Part shown: positions 45,368-57,278 of the stretch, one piece after another
How the letters are laid out: the number at the start of each line of letters is the position of its first letter
Numbering within the stretch: the stretch's first letter is position 1
Assembly (NCBI GenBank): GCA_001792895.1
Contig: MARA01000017.1
Location: 372,001-436,000, forward strand
Reading direction: 5' to 3'
DNA: 64,000 nucleotides
From: Lentinus brumalis
Lineage: Eukaryota; Basidiomycota; Agaricomycetes; Polyporales; Polyporaceae
The notes under the pieces: model-generated
What the model was told of the DNA's origin: nothing
Database searches by the model: none
Seen by the model: only the letters and a program-made list of their open reading frames with translations
Position numbers and translations under genes: made by a program

Positions 45368-47186
45368 ATGTCTTCTACTAAGGCTCCTGTCTCCACTACC
45401 AAGTTCCGTGTTGCCATCGTGTACGTTCGCATTCTACCGGCTTGGATTAAGATTGGTTTCGATAACGCTTGTGCACAGTGGCGCCGGTCTGGGAGGACTC
45501 CTCCTTGCGCTGTTCTTGCAGAAGTACAGCACTGACATCGACGTCGACATATACGAGAGTGCCGCTAAGCTCGCTGAGCTCGGCGCCGGCATCGGCGTGT
45601 GGCCGCGGGTCATGGAAGTCATCAAGTACCTCGGACTCGAGGATGACTTACACAAGATCGCCGGGACCCGGGACTCTGCAGGTGCGTACGTCGTCTGGTA
45701 CATTCGGGGCCGATGTGTTGACAAAGTTCGCAGAAATGGCGCTGTACTATCGCAAAACCGACGAACCGAAAGAGGTGGACGTTCGTGCAATTGAACCGGC
45801 TCGTGCGTTCGCTACATCTTCTAATATTGCGATCAGGGAAGCTAATTTTCTATCAGTCCTCACTTTCCGCCGTTCAGACTTGCAGGCGGTCTTAGTCAAG
45901 CACCTCCTGGCTGCGGACAGGATCTTCTACTCCAAGCGATTGACCGCCTATGTCGAGCCGAAGGCCGGAATTCTGGAGCCGATTGTCCTACAGTTCAAGG
46001 ACGGCACTACGGCTACTTGCGACCTCCTCGTGGGCAGTGATGGAATCCGGTCCGCTGTACGCCGCACGATGTTCAGTGAGCTTGCGAACGCTGCAAAGGA
46101 CAGCGGGGATAGCGAGCAAGCCGCGAAGCTGCGCGCCGTTATAGACCCAGTCTGGTCCGGTCAAGTCGCGTATCGGGGTGTTGTACCCGTTGACAAACTG
46201 GAAGGAAGCGCTTTCACAGACATCGACAAGCCTGTCATCGTACGTGTTGCGCGCGCATCTACGACCCTTTCAGCACTGACACTTTCGTTGATGACAGTTT
46301 ATTGGCAAGAACAAGGTGCGTTTACCGTCCTTCTCAAGCTCTTCTCTACGCGAAGCTAACCACGGAGTCATAGAATGTCATATCGTATCCCATCTCCCGC
46401 GGCGAAGCGGTGAACATCGCGGCATTCGTGAGGACTCCAGGCGGAGAAGGGACCACATACGAGGGACCCTGGGTAACGGAGTGTACTGGACCGGAAGTTG
46501 CTGAGAAGTTTGAGGGGTGGAGCAGTGGCATTCAAGACCTTCTTAAGGTACGGGTCCTCTATATGCCGTCCCATCGACTGGCTTATCTGTGTTCCCCACA
46601 GGCAATGGACAAACCGTTGGACTGGGCCGTCCATACCGTCCGCGAGCTGCCCACCAATGTCAGTGGAAGAGTGGTTTTGATCGGCGATGCGGTATGTGGA
46701 ACGACTCGCGCAGGCTATGTCCTACTTCAGATCTGACCTTTCGCGCACTAGGCACACGCAATGACGCCCCATCAAGGCTCAGGTGCTGGTCAGGCGATCG
46801 AGGTGAGCTTTCTGCGATTCGCAGCCCCACCCTGCTACAAAATCTCACACGCGTACGACCGCCAGGACGGTTTCATTCTGGCCACCATCCTGTCTCACCC
46901 CTCCGTGAAGCTCTCGAACGTCTCCAAGGCGCTCAAGATTCACGACGAGCTGCGCAGGTCGTTCGCGCATGGCGTCCAGCTCGCCTCGCAGCAGAACGCC
47001 GACTTGTATCACCTCTACCGCCTCGGCTGGGAGCATATCACTGTTGAGCAGAGCTCCAAGGGCGACTATCCTCGCGAGATGCTGGATGCGATCGGTGACG
47101 AGTTGGAGAGTGCGATGCGGTGGGCGTTGCACGGTAGCATCCTGGAGGACCAGCAGAAGGCCCTGAAGTTGCTGGAGCAGCTGTAG
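45368..47186 (+). CDS. Class A FAD-dependent monooxygenase, salicylate hydroxylase-like (1)
   Basis: Flavoprotein hydroxylase, usually acting on phenolic or related rings with NAD(P)H and O2. Start MSSTKAPVSTTKFRVAIV; an intron (45421-45478) splits the FAD motif, which reads VAIVGAGLGGLLLALFLQKY. Next come ELGAGIGVWPRVMEVIKYLG, RRSDLQAVLVKHLLA, the DG motif in CDLLVGSDGIRSAVRRTMF, and the second FAD motif GDAAHAMTPHQGSGAGQAIE (GD motif, also interrupted by an intron near 46.69-46.75 kb). The C-terminus is helical, ending DQQKALKLLEQL. About 450 residues in about eight exons; frame is open throughout after splicing. No signal peptide. It converges with the P450 gene (about 230 bp between stops). 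Substrate unknown. Confidence 0.9.
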
Positions 47187-47414
47187 GCTTGACTCCCGAG
47201 GTAGCATGTAGTCTGTGTTTTGTCTGTGAACGAGTCGGATATCTGGAAATGGCTCTTGGTTCACCACCAGCGCCGAGGGGACGCGCATGAATCGTCTGTG
47301 CCGAAATCGATATAATATTACTTGGAGTGCGGTATAGAGAGCATAGAGAGCAAGGTTGAACTTGATCCAAGGCACTATTCGTGGGACGTTCAAGTGAAGC
47401 CAAGATGCCGCTGT

Positions 47415-49820
47415 TTACGCTCTGACCATCTCTACCTTGAGTGGGAGCTCAGAGACGTCGCTCGTCCGTCCAACACTTGGCCATTGCACTCCTCCAAAGT
47501 TCCAGAAGATTGGCTCCTTGAGGTCCTCCGGCACCGAGAACTTGAAGTGCTGGAGTAGCGTGGTCAATACGACCTCTGCAGTCGGTCAGCCGACGACACT
47601 CATGGATTCAATGAACAGGGGGATTGACGAACTCATCTCCATCTCAGAAAACTTGAAGCCGCTACGGCGGAAGTCAGCATCATCGTGACCCGAATACCCG
47701 AGGTTGAAGTGCGGACTCACATGCACGCCCGGCTACCTCCCAAGAATGTGAGTCTATTGTCGGAATGTCAGTTATCAGGATCGCTTGAATTCGCGAATGT
47801 CCACTGACAAGTGAGAGTATACCCCGGGGATATGAGCCTCGGTCACGGCCTCTGGGAGCTTGAGCCAGCGGTCGGGCTTCCACTCGTCTGCGTCCTCGCC
47901 CCAGATGGCGCGATTGCGGTTCGAGGCGAGTATACTTATAACCACGGAAGTGCCTTTCGGAACGGGGACTTCGTGCATGAGAGTTCCGTCCCGACCATGA
48001 ATAGGTGTGGAAAGCGGGAGCACGGCGTCCTTCACTGCACTGGCAAGAACGTGAGGTGGGCTTTCGTGAAGTAGGCCCCCAGATAACTCACGTGCGAGCG
48101 AGGAAGACTAAAGGGGGGAACCTGCACATATTCCGTGAGTACGCAGACGGGCGGTGAACCTCTCTGATTGTCTTACATCCGCAGGGTCTCGCGGCAGACG
48201 CAGTCAAGCAGAGTCAACTCAGAGAGCTGATCGTAGGTGGGCCTCTCCCCGTCGTTCGCACGGATCGCGCTGATTATCTCCCGCCTGAGTTCCTCTTGCA
48301 CATCCGGATGCTCCGCGAGCATGTGCAGTATATGGGCCAAGACGCCTGACGTAGTGTCCATGGCCGCAAAGACGATCGTCCTGTAAACGTGGTGAGTATC
48401 AGTTTGACATAGACTGAGCACTGCTATACGTGATTTGGGCTATGAGCTGGTCATCGGGAAGCTTGTCCGCGTCGGATGCTGTCATGTTGGCCTGCACTTC
48501 AGGAAGAGTCAGCACAGTGCTCACCGGACATGAAGATTCAGGGCTCGAGGATACTTACAGAGCTTACTGAGGATGTCCTTGCCTTCGCTGACTTGCTGCA
48601 CGACAACCTCATCTCCTGCACGAAGCGCGGCCATCTTGGCATTGTAGATCTCACGGGACATGTCGTCCATGGTGTCAATGATCCGACGGATCTTCTGCAG
48701 CGGCTCCCATGGGATTCGCTCGAGCACCCAGCGTCGAAAGCATGGGCTCGTGTATTTGCACAGAAGCGGGAGAACGATCCGGTACTTCATGAGCGGGAGC
48801 ATGGCCGGCCTGTGAGTCATGGCGGTTAGCATGGAGCATGGGACGAATTAGGAGGAAGATTACATGAGGTTCTTCATCGCATCACCGTACGGGTTGGCGG
48901 AGTCTGCTGTCAGAGGGTCGAACGAGTATCCCAGTCCGCCTTGGCCAATGAGCTCGAGGGCAACGCGCGTGCTCCAACTCAGCATGTCCAAGGTACGTGG
49001 CCCGTCAGCGATACGCCGCTGAATAGCCTCCTTCAACTACGAGGGTTGAGACGGCGTTGGAAAGGTGGTTTGTATGTCATTGAAACTCACCCGATCTGTG
49101 ACTTCGTAGAACAGCGGTAGCATGTGGCGCATATGATTGACCGAAAAGACCGGATTGAGCATCTTCCGCTGTTTGCGATGGGTTTCTCCTGCGTATAGAC
49201 GTTTTGGTTTAGAGGTCACGCTGACGACAGGGCTCCTCACCTAGCACCGATAGCAGACCCGGTCCAAAGAGAAGAAGGTCCATCCTGGTCGCGACACACA
49301 AATCAGTACATGCTAGCGGAGGCTCGAAGAGTCAAACAAACGTACTGTATGAGTTGCTCTGTCTCTTCGTAGACATGTTGGTCCTTCAGGAGAACGTGGT
49401 GGAGTGCCAGAGGGTCGAAGACAAACAACCATTTCCGCTAGGTGAGGGGTTTGAGTGAGTAAATCTCGCAGCTCCCTCCCCGAGTCAGCGACGTACCCCG
49501 AGCAGACCGTCGGTAGCAACAACCTGACCATAATTGTTGTACAGGTCGTGCTGGAATCTCCAGCTCTCACGGTGGAAGAGATCCTTGAAATGACCTGATG
49601 CGTGTGTCTTCGACTCGGACGCACTCTAACGGAGAGGGGTAGACTCACCGAGGATCCAATTGCCGGTTGGGCGAGGTCCGGAAACGCGGTCGAGAGGGGA
49701 CCGTGCAAAAAGCCTCTTATAGAGCCACCACGCCACCTTCGCTAGAAGGATGAACAGGCAGAGCGTCACGGCGCTGGGACTTGCAGTGGCAGGGAGCATG
49801 GCGAGAGAGGGAGACGACAT
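47415..49820 (-). CDS. Cytochrome P450 monooxygenase
   Basis: Membrane-anchored haem monooxygenase. Start taken at 49820 (MSSPSLAMLPATASPSAV); a second in-frame Met follows seven residues later. The N-terminal anchor is VTLCLFILLAKVAWWLYKRL. Then PRPTGNWILGE, ESWRFQHDLYNNYGQV, THRKQRKMLNPVFSVNHMRH (helix C region), I-helix FAAMDTTSGVLAHIL with the DTT pair at about 48.35 kb, and ExxR in CRETLRM at about 48.18 kb. PERF-like region: ADEWKPDRWLKLPE. The haem loop FLGGSRACI-GFKFSEMEM (Cys at about 47724) is split by an intron. It ends SELPLKVEMVRA, stop at 47415. About 12 or more exons, roughly 530 residues. All invariant residues are seen. CYP family cannot be assigned by eye. Confidence 0.92.
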
Positions 49821-50453
49821 CAAACAGGCAGTTGGTCTGCGGAGATATAAGGGATACAATGAGTAGCCAAAATTCTCGTAAGGTGCTTGCTTTCCGGAGG
49901 TGCATGTCGGTTTCCATTTCTCTACCTCGCTTCCGCTCTGACAGCCCCGACGGGGTATGTCGTAAGATTCAGATGCGTTGGACAATGACTTGGATGTCCA
50001 TCCCAGTAACCTGCTATAAGAAATCAAAAGATCCCGTGAAGTGCAACACTGTTGTTGATGATTCCTATGGGGTCAATTGGTCAATGATCACCGGTGAAGA
50101 CTGCTTACCGGCGGACGAGTCTAGCTCATGTTCAAGTTGGTGCCCAGTACTGAAGAAGAGTCTTGTTACGCATAGCACGTAGATAGTCGTGTCAAACTGT
50201 TGAGATTGCATCTAATGTCAGCGCGATGATCGTTGAATCGGATAAACCTGAACTTGGCGGTGAGTAGACCCATCACCGAAACGGGAAATAATTACCATGA
50301 CAAGAAAGTCACGTGGGTCGTGAACGCGTCGCGTAAACGCGCGCTGTCTTTCTCCCTTTCCCTCCTCCTCCCTCCTTCGCTGCTCACCGTCGCTGTGCTT
50401 TGTTCTTGCGTTCTCGTCTATCAGCGACCTCTGGTTGACACTTAAGCTCCAAG
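49821..50453. other. Divergent promoter region between P450 and NSE4
   Basis: No gene supported. GATATAAG at about 49848 may be the P450 TATA element read on the minus strand (TTATATC). The NSE4 side is CT-rich (50.35-50.40 kb) with no TATA box. Confidence 0.5.
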
Positions 50454-51939
50454 ATGCCCGCCGCCAACGTGGAGATGGCGTACGACCCCGATCAGGACCA
50501 GGAGGCCACCAGAGACCTCAGGAAGAAGTATCGTGAAACCACGCAAAGGTTCACTGGTACGCGTCAATTCCGACGGCGCATGTATGACTTCTGAAATACT
50601 GCGCATGGCTCAGAAAATCAGGACATCAGTACCGAAGATGTCGCCGCTGCCCTCAACCAAGCGGATACTCTATTCAATGAAGGTACATCACCGTCCAGCC
50701 ACGTCTCACTGATATCACATCTGACGATCTCTTCCTCCCACCCGATCCTATGAAGTACGCGCCATTAACGAGGCCACCAATGACTCTGCGCTCCTCGTGC
50801 ACATATCCATGTTCAGCGCGGCCAAGGCCCGCGCGATGAAGTCCGGCTCCGGCGCGTTCGATGTGGACGACTTTGTCGCGCGCCTCATCACTTACATGGG
50901 CGGGCGGAAACCACTCACGCCCGTAGGGGACAACGAGGAGGAGGAGGACACGAGCGAGTACGACGCAGGTGGCGCGCCGTTGGACTGGGAGCGGATAGGT
51001 CGGCGCGCCCTCGCGAAGAGCAAGCGGGTACCGGTGATGGACTTCATGTGAGTGTATCTGCCTTCACGCCCCTTGTCTACCCAGTCCCTCGAAGTATTGC
51101 ACTCTGCACTTTCGCTGTATGCGTTGTGCATAGGGTCATATGGCGCAAGCTGTGGCCCGCCTGGAAAGATATTGCTTAGCTCTGTTGGACAGGCTTGGAC
51201 CGCTATCCATAGAGCAGAAGAAGCGGAATATTGGGAAGCGTGCTCGGCTTGAGAAGAACAAGGATGATATGAAGAAGCCGCAGGAGATCAGGGAAGAGGA
51301 CATCACGCGTTCCGAAAATGAAACTACCAAGAACGTGGCCACGGTCAGTTGTATAACTTTCCAATGCTCAGACGTGCTTAAAGCTGAACTCTTGTTCTCT
51401 TGCCTCGCTTCTTTGTCGTGCGATGTTCTGACACCAATCTGACACGCTGTCCGGATGACACATATAGCTCGAACGCATCTTGAACGATTTGGACGGTGAG
51501 GCGGTCAATATCTTCAAGTTCATCATAAACCCGCACGATTTCCCGCAATCCGTGGAGAACCTCTTCTACCTTTCTTTCCTCATCCGGGATGGAAAGTGCG
51601 CGTTCCAAATAGAAGAAGAAACTGGCGAGCCAACCATCAGTGAGTGTCTTTAAGGACGCCGACGTGCTCATGGTGACACCGAGACTCATGCATCGTCGAA
51701 GTGCTTTGCCAGCAACCAACGCAGGAGGATTACGCAGATGGACTCGTCAAGAACCAGATGGTGATGGAATTCGACATGCAGACATGGAAGGTGCGCGGTC
51801 GCCTGCCCGTCATTTTCGGGCCCATTGGAAACTGAACTCGTTTCGCAGAGGGCAATCGAGGTTTTTGACATCACGGAGCCCATGATTCCGCAACGGCCAA
51901 AGTCCGAGACGCGCATCGGCAGCAAGTGGTACGGCTGAA
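50454..51939 (+). CDS. NSE4: SMC5-SMC6 complex kleisin subunit Nse4
   Basis: Kleisin that bridges the SMC5 and SMC6 heads in the nuclear DNA-repair complex. Start MPAANVEMAYDPDQDQEATR, then the N-terminal kleisin helix RDLRKKYRETTQRFT and NQADTLFNE joined to VRAINEATNDSALLVHIS, all characteristic. Further on: GAFDVDDFVARLITYMGG, DWERIGRRALAKSKRVPVMD, a conserved LGPLSIEQKKRNIGKRARLE, and the C-terminal winged-helix in INPHDFPQSVENLFYLSFLI, RDGKCAF. Ends SETRIGSKWYG at 51939. About eight exons, roughly 360 residues, as expected. The N-terminal exons are short and were joined by GT-AG and family order. No sign of disruption. Confidence 0.9.
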
Positions 51940-52791
51940 GACCTCGCCACCGACCTTCCCGCCATCCATCGCTATGGCGAGCTCTAGCCTCAGGAGGCTC
52001 CTACAGCCTGACCAAGGTCTTTCTACTTGTTTGGCGCATGGGCCAGGCCGTCTTCCCTCGGATTTATGTGGTGTGTGCTATTGTTATATGACTGTATACT
52101 AGCATAATGTTATGATAGATCTTGTTGACTGTTTCTTGCCGTTCTCACTTGCAGCGAACAGCTAATCTCAATGATCTATCCGGATCCGTGACCTCTTCGC
52201 TAAGATCAGTATCTGCGCGTGCGCCAGTTGTGATCGCTTCTCGTCCCCTCATCGCATGTTGGCCTCGAGACAGATTGAGGTCGTCGAGGGCCTATCGTCA
52301 AGGCCCAGTGGGAGACCATGTTTGAGGAAGTCCCGGTGCCGCTCACATCCCTCCGGGCACCCTTTACACGTACTGGGAAGATGACCGGTCCTTGACGGCA
52401 GTACGCTATAGAGGCGTGTCTGCGTGATTATACGCACTACGGCGACATCGGGATTGTGAGATGACCCATCCCGGCGAGTGTGAGAGGGAGCGCGATCCGC
52501 AAACCCCGTTGAAAACATTCCTCGCAGGGTACGCTTCTCCGTTCAGAAGACCGCATGCGTGCTTGACTATGGTTCTGGTTGCATCGCGAGTTTCAGGTCC
52601 TCCGTTGTGTCTGTAGCCGTCAAGGAATGGACTTCCACTGCAGTGCGAACGACCTCAATCGCAGGCTGTGAACTCACGGATCGGTCCCAGAAGATCACTC
52701 CGAATGTGTATGTGCTATGCACACGCTCGACTTGCGGCCCTCGAGCGGCTCCGTGGCAACTCTCCTTCCAACCTCCACCAGCCTTTACAGC
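51940..52791. other. Intergenic region
   Basis: No gene supported. It forms the 3' flank of NSE4 and the promoter side of the hydrolase gene; no TATA box is evident before 52792. Confidence 0.5.
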
Positions 52792-54096
52792 ATGGCAAAA
52801 CCAAGCGGCTTGCACATCCTCCGCGACACGGGCCCTCCAGAGGGCAGCTCGACCTACACCACTGTCGTCCTTTTCCACGGCTTCGCATGGCACAGTGGTG
52901 CGCGTCGTTGGCTCCGACTTTCCTGCCCGCGCGCATGCACTCATATTGACCCTCTGCATGCACGACAGGCATCTTCTCCCAGCTCGTCCCGCTCGCCTCC
53001 GAGCACAACGCCCGCCTCGTCCTGGTCAACCGGCGCGACTACCCAGGGGCGACCTCGTACACCCCTAAGGAGCGCGCCGTGCTCGAGGGCGCACTCACGA
53101 GCGACCCAGCCACCGCCAGGGAGCAGCTCCTCGCGTACGCCAGGGAGCGCGCGCGCGAGGTGTACACCCTGCTCGTGCAGTTTGTGGCCGACAACGACAT
53201 CCCGCCAGCGCAGCCGGAAGCGAATGAGGGCGGGATCGTCCTCGTGGGGTGGTCCTTTGGCACGAACTGGATGACCTCCTTGCTCGCGAACGTCGCGTCC
53301 TTCCCAGTCAACGACGTCGAGCTCGCCAAGTACGTCCGGCGCGTCGTCTTTCACGGTAAGCTCCCGTGTGCTGCGGTCTTGACTGCTCATCCGGTCGCTG
53401 AATGCTGACCTTCGATCACCGTTCACGCACTGCAGACCCGCCATACCACGCTCTCGGTTTCCCGCCGCCCGCGGACCCTTACAACCCGCTGCAAGACCCG
53501 GCAATAGATCCCGCGGACCGCACGCGGGTCTTCGCGAACTGGGTCAGCGGGTACTACGTCCACGGCGATACACTTGACACGCTCGAGCGGCGCACACCCT
53601 TGACATCCCCGCCCCGACGCTCTCCACGCTTACCGACGCAGACCGTGCGGCCGCACTGTATCCCGCGCCGGGCGACCCGGGAGGCTCAGATGCGTTGCTG
53701 CTCGTCGGTGGTATCCAATCAGGCCTCTTCGCAGCCCTGTTCGAACGTGCGCTTGCCCTCCCGACGGCTCAAGCTGAGGACGATGGCGAGGACCAGGTCA
53801 CCGATGGCTGGGCGGATGTGGAGGTGCGCAACGTGTGGTGCGACCGCTCGGTGTGGGAGATGCCGTGGAGCGTGTGGAATCTGCGCGCGAAGCTCGAGAG
53901 CGAGAAGAAAGCGGGCAGGGCCCTGCGGGACGTCACTCTGCTGCGGCTCAAGGGCGCTAACCACTTTGTGAGTCCGATGGCATGCCTGCAGTTTGCGCGT
54001 TTGCTGATGCTGTCGCGGTTGGTGCAGGTGCACTGGGACGAGCCGGAGCGCGCGCTCGCGGCCTTCCTTGCAAGCAAGTCGGAGACCGACCAGTGA
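52792..54096 (+). pseudogene. Alpha/beta hydrolase (copy 1) with a one-base frameshift
   Basis: Same family and exon layout as the intact copy at 60.16-61.46 kb. Starts MAKPSGLHILRDTGPPEGSS; TTVVLFHGFAWHSG carries the oxyanion-hole HG, VNRRDYPGATSYTPKERAVL follows, and the nucleophile elbow is VGWSFGTNWMTS. Exon 3 reads PYHALGFPPP and WVSGYYVHGDTLDTLERRTPL, then the frame fails. One base is missing around 53602: the next in-register sequence is IPAPTLSTLTDADRAALYPA in another frame, continuing to LKGANHF (candidate catalytic His) and the last exon VHWDEPERALAAFLAS. The paralogue is continuous here (ERRTPLAHPPPTISIM), and no splice sites fit. Either recent inactivation or a sequencing error. 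Confidence 0.85.
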
Positions 54097-54226
54097 GCGT
54101 CGGCATGCTTTGGGTCATCCTGCGGGCCCTCGCAAGCAACTTGGAGATGGAGTCCGGTGGTATCATTACAAAGTCCTAGATCTGCATAAGTTAGCAAGAT
54201 ATACAAGAAGATGTCAGTCGTCGTCC

Positions 54227-56499
54227 TTAGATCCCTTTTACCGCGTCACCGTCGGGTTCAACGCTCCCGGCGCTCCCAAACTTCACGAGCGGACTTTCCG
54301 TCTTCGGCCTCTTCCCCTTGTACTCCGCCGGATATACGGCCCATCCCTGCATAATGAAAAACACCCTAGGAGAGAAACGTCAGCGGGACACCCAACCTGT
54401 CCGAGACATCGCTGGAGAGACGAACCATTTCAGCCTGTCCAGCCGGAAGACGTGGAACAGGAGCAGCCAGATTGCTGTGCAGAGAACCTCAGCTAAACAT
54501 CCCGAGTTTGATAGGATGACTACGCACTGAGTTCCATGTACGTGAAGAAGCTCAGCGCTCCTCCGCGTGCACCGGACTTGACGAAGCGGATGACGTCCAC
54601 CCACAGCTTCATGTCCTTGGGCGTCGGTCGCGCGTCGGGATCCATCAGGAAGGTGAGCAGTATCCGCATGTCTGGCAACGCATGAGCTGAGGCGGCGCGC
54701 AAAGCAAAGAATCGGCAACATACAGATTCCGATGTGGCTAGGAGCGGCCGACGGCGTCAGCGAGCGGCCAGTAAATGGGGAAATGCAATCATGCTCACAA
54801 GTGTCCGCTGTTAGAAACAGACGTCAGCATCTGAGTAGGAACAACGTGTACATGACTCTTACACAGTCCCGATGGCGTTCTGGTATGACGAGTTTGTCAT
54901 CAGGATTGACCAGTCCTCTGTGGAGAAGTTCTGCAGATAGAGGTTCGGACGCTGGTGGGGCGAATCAGCAAGCCGCCAGGCACAATTCACAAAGGGCGCA
55001 CCTCATAGCCTTCGGGGAAGAGCTCATCCTTGAAGAAACTTATCTCGGGCTTCTTGAAGCCAGTAGCGAGGACCACGACATCACCCTTGATCTACGCCGT
55101 ATGTGAGCTTCACCAGCTTCCCGTAAGGACGCCTCTGAAGACGCACCTCCTTCTCCTCCTTCCCCTCCCCTGGCTTGGCCTCTCGCCCACGCACTTTCAC
55201 GCGCACTCCATCCTTCGTCAGCCGCTCGATATCGCATCGGACGTAGTCGCACCGTCCTCTCTTCACATGGCCAATGAACTCGTCGTTGACCACCGGCGTG
55301 CTCTCGAAGATACCGAGATGAGCGGGGACCAGCTCTCGAGCGCCGCGGTAGTTCCACGCGGCGATGATCTTCTCCCAGATAAACGACAGAGGCATCTCCC
55401 GGCCGAAGGGCTGCGCAGCAATCAACGTGTCAATGACGATGTTCCGGGGAATAATCCACTGCACGATATCTCGTTAGCGACGATGATGGTGGGGAATGGT
55501 ACCACTAACCTTGTCGTCGCGAGCGAGAATGGTGCAGTGCTTCGCGCCCTGTTCGAGCGCAGTCTCGACCGCCTCGACACCGCTAGCACCGCTTCCAATG
55601 ACGATAATGTTCTTGCCTTCGAGTTGCGCGTTGTCGAGCTCGGAGGAGTGGATCACTTCGCCCTGGAAGACCTCCTCGTTGTCGCCTTCGTGCTTCTCGG
55701 AGCCGGGATCGGAGGCGGTGTTGTCGTGCTGCGGCATACCAGGGAACTTGATACGCATGGGAGCTCCGCAGGTGCCGATCGTGACGACGACAGCGTCGAA
55801 CTCGCCGTCCTCGCCGTTGTTGATGATCCATTTCGACTGCGAGTGTGCGGGGTCGCTCTGAATTTTCTCCCCGGTCCCGGGTACGCGCTTGACAGAGGTT
55901 ACGGGGGTATTGAAACGCGTCCGAGGTTCCAGCTGATACTCCCTCCAGATGCGACGAATCTCTGCGATGTGCTGGTGTTGGTGGTGCGCATGCGCCGCAT
56001 GACTGCGAAGGAGATTACTCACCGGACAGAATTTCGTCTCTGTGCGGGAACGTACAGGACCAGAGAACTGCAGGATGGAAGCGGTACAGCAGGGAGTTCA
56101 GCTGCAGACCGGACGTCTTGTTGACGTGGGCCCAGATGCCGCCTGTAGAGTGGTTCGCGATGAGTACACACTCGAGATGAGACAGAGGAGACTTACCAAT
56201 CTTGTCGTCTTGTTCGTATATCACAACATCGAATCCGTGCGCTATCGCATGCGCAGCGCTGGAAACACCTGTGAGACCGGCGCCGATTACCGCAATCCTG
56301 CCCTTTGGATTCCTGGGGTATTCCGGAGAGGGAGGCGGCGGCTATAAACCGACTTAGCGAAGTGAGAGGATGTGGATGTATGCGCACTTACCGGTTTGAA
56401 GAGCCATATTATGACATGCTGCACGAGCACGTAGAAGAAGTTGAAAAAGATGGAAAACCAGTAAGAAGGAGAGAAATACTGCGCGTAGCGGGAGGTCAT
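54227..56499 (-). CDS. Membrane-anchored FMO/BVMO-type flavin monooxygenase
   Basis: Flavin monooxygenase with separate FAD and NADPH Rossmann motifs. Start MTSRYAQYFSPSYWFSIFF; SYWFSIFFNFFYVLVQHVII is a hydrophobic N-terminal segment, probably a membrane anchor. After it: RIAVIGAGLTGVSSAAHAIA (FAD), GIWAHVNKTSGLQLNSLLYR, then FQGEVIHSSELDN in the place of the FxGxxxHxxx(Y/W/F) fingerprint, with Leu at the last position, and NIIVIGSGASGVEAVETALE (NADPH). Later VVVLATGFKKPEISFF is the ATGF motif. It ends FFIMQGWAVYPAEYKGKRPK and SAGSVEPDGDAVKGI, stop at 54227. About 11 exons and 600 residues. Divergent spacing to the neighbouring class A enzyme is about 780 bp. N-hydroxylation, S-oxidation or Baeyer-Villiger oxygenation are all possible. 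Confidence 0.88.
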
Positions 56500-57278
56500 G
56501 GTGGGAGAAGGAAGGCAATGAGGTGGGCGGCGATACGACGCGAGACTATATAGTGGTCAGGAAGCATGTGTTTAGACCACTGACTTTCCCTCGACCGCGT
56601 TGCCATCAGTGCCATGACGTCGATCGCAGGTGCGCCTTCCGGTGACGTCACGCGTTGGGCGCGGTGGGTTATGAACTTTGAGTAAGTACTCTGTGAACGC
56701 GACGATAGAGGAAATGGTCAGAGTCGGGGAATCGCGGCCACTGATGTGGCGGATTGTGCATGAGCAAGGACTCTGCTTGCAAACTTGAAGTCATGTCCAA
56801 TGACTCGGAGATAGGGAAGGTAAGTATTTACGCCAATACGAAGAATGATGAATCATACTATTCCCGAGTCCCTTCAATCCGGTAAGCCTTGTAGACGTTC
56901 GCAAGCGATCTATGCTGCAGGAGAGAAAGAAGAAGCTGAGGGCATGGACTCACGAGCTTGAAGTTGAGAGGGTAATGATCGAGACGCGTGGTGGCCTGCC
57001 CTACAGTTGCGGCTCCCCGGACCGCTTTCAATCCACCATTAAGGCAACTCAGACGCCCAACATACGTGTCTGGACGTGTCGGACTTGAGTTTGTTATCGT
57101 CACGATGAGCTCGCAAGCACTCCGAAGTAACGATACAATGTTGTTAAACATATACGGTAGTACATACATGTGATGTCATGGTTATAGTGATAAGCTGTCC
57201 GTGCAGCAGATATCCAGACCTCCGAGAGATCCAACTTACTAGTAGGGTATTCTGACGAGCCGAACATCATCACGCTGC
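56500..57278. other. Intergenic region between two minus-strand flavoenzyme genes
   Basis: Contains the promoter of the FMO-type gene at its left and the 3' flank of the next gene at its right. No gene is supported. Confidence 0.5.
56546..56553 (-). promoter_or_regulatory. TATA box of the FMO-type gene
   Basis: Palindromic CTATATAG, about 47 bp upstream of the start codon at 56499. Confidence 0.65.
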
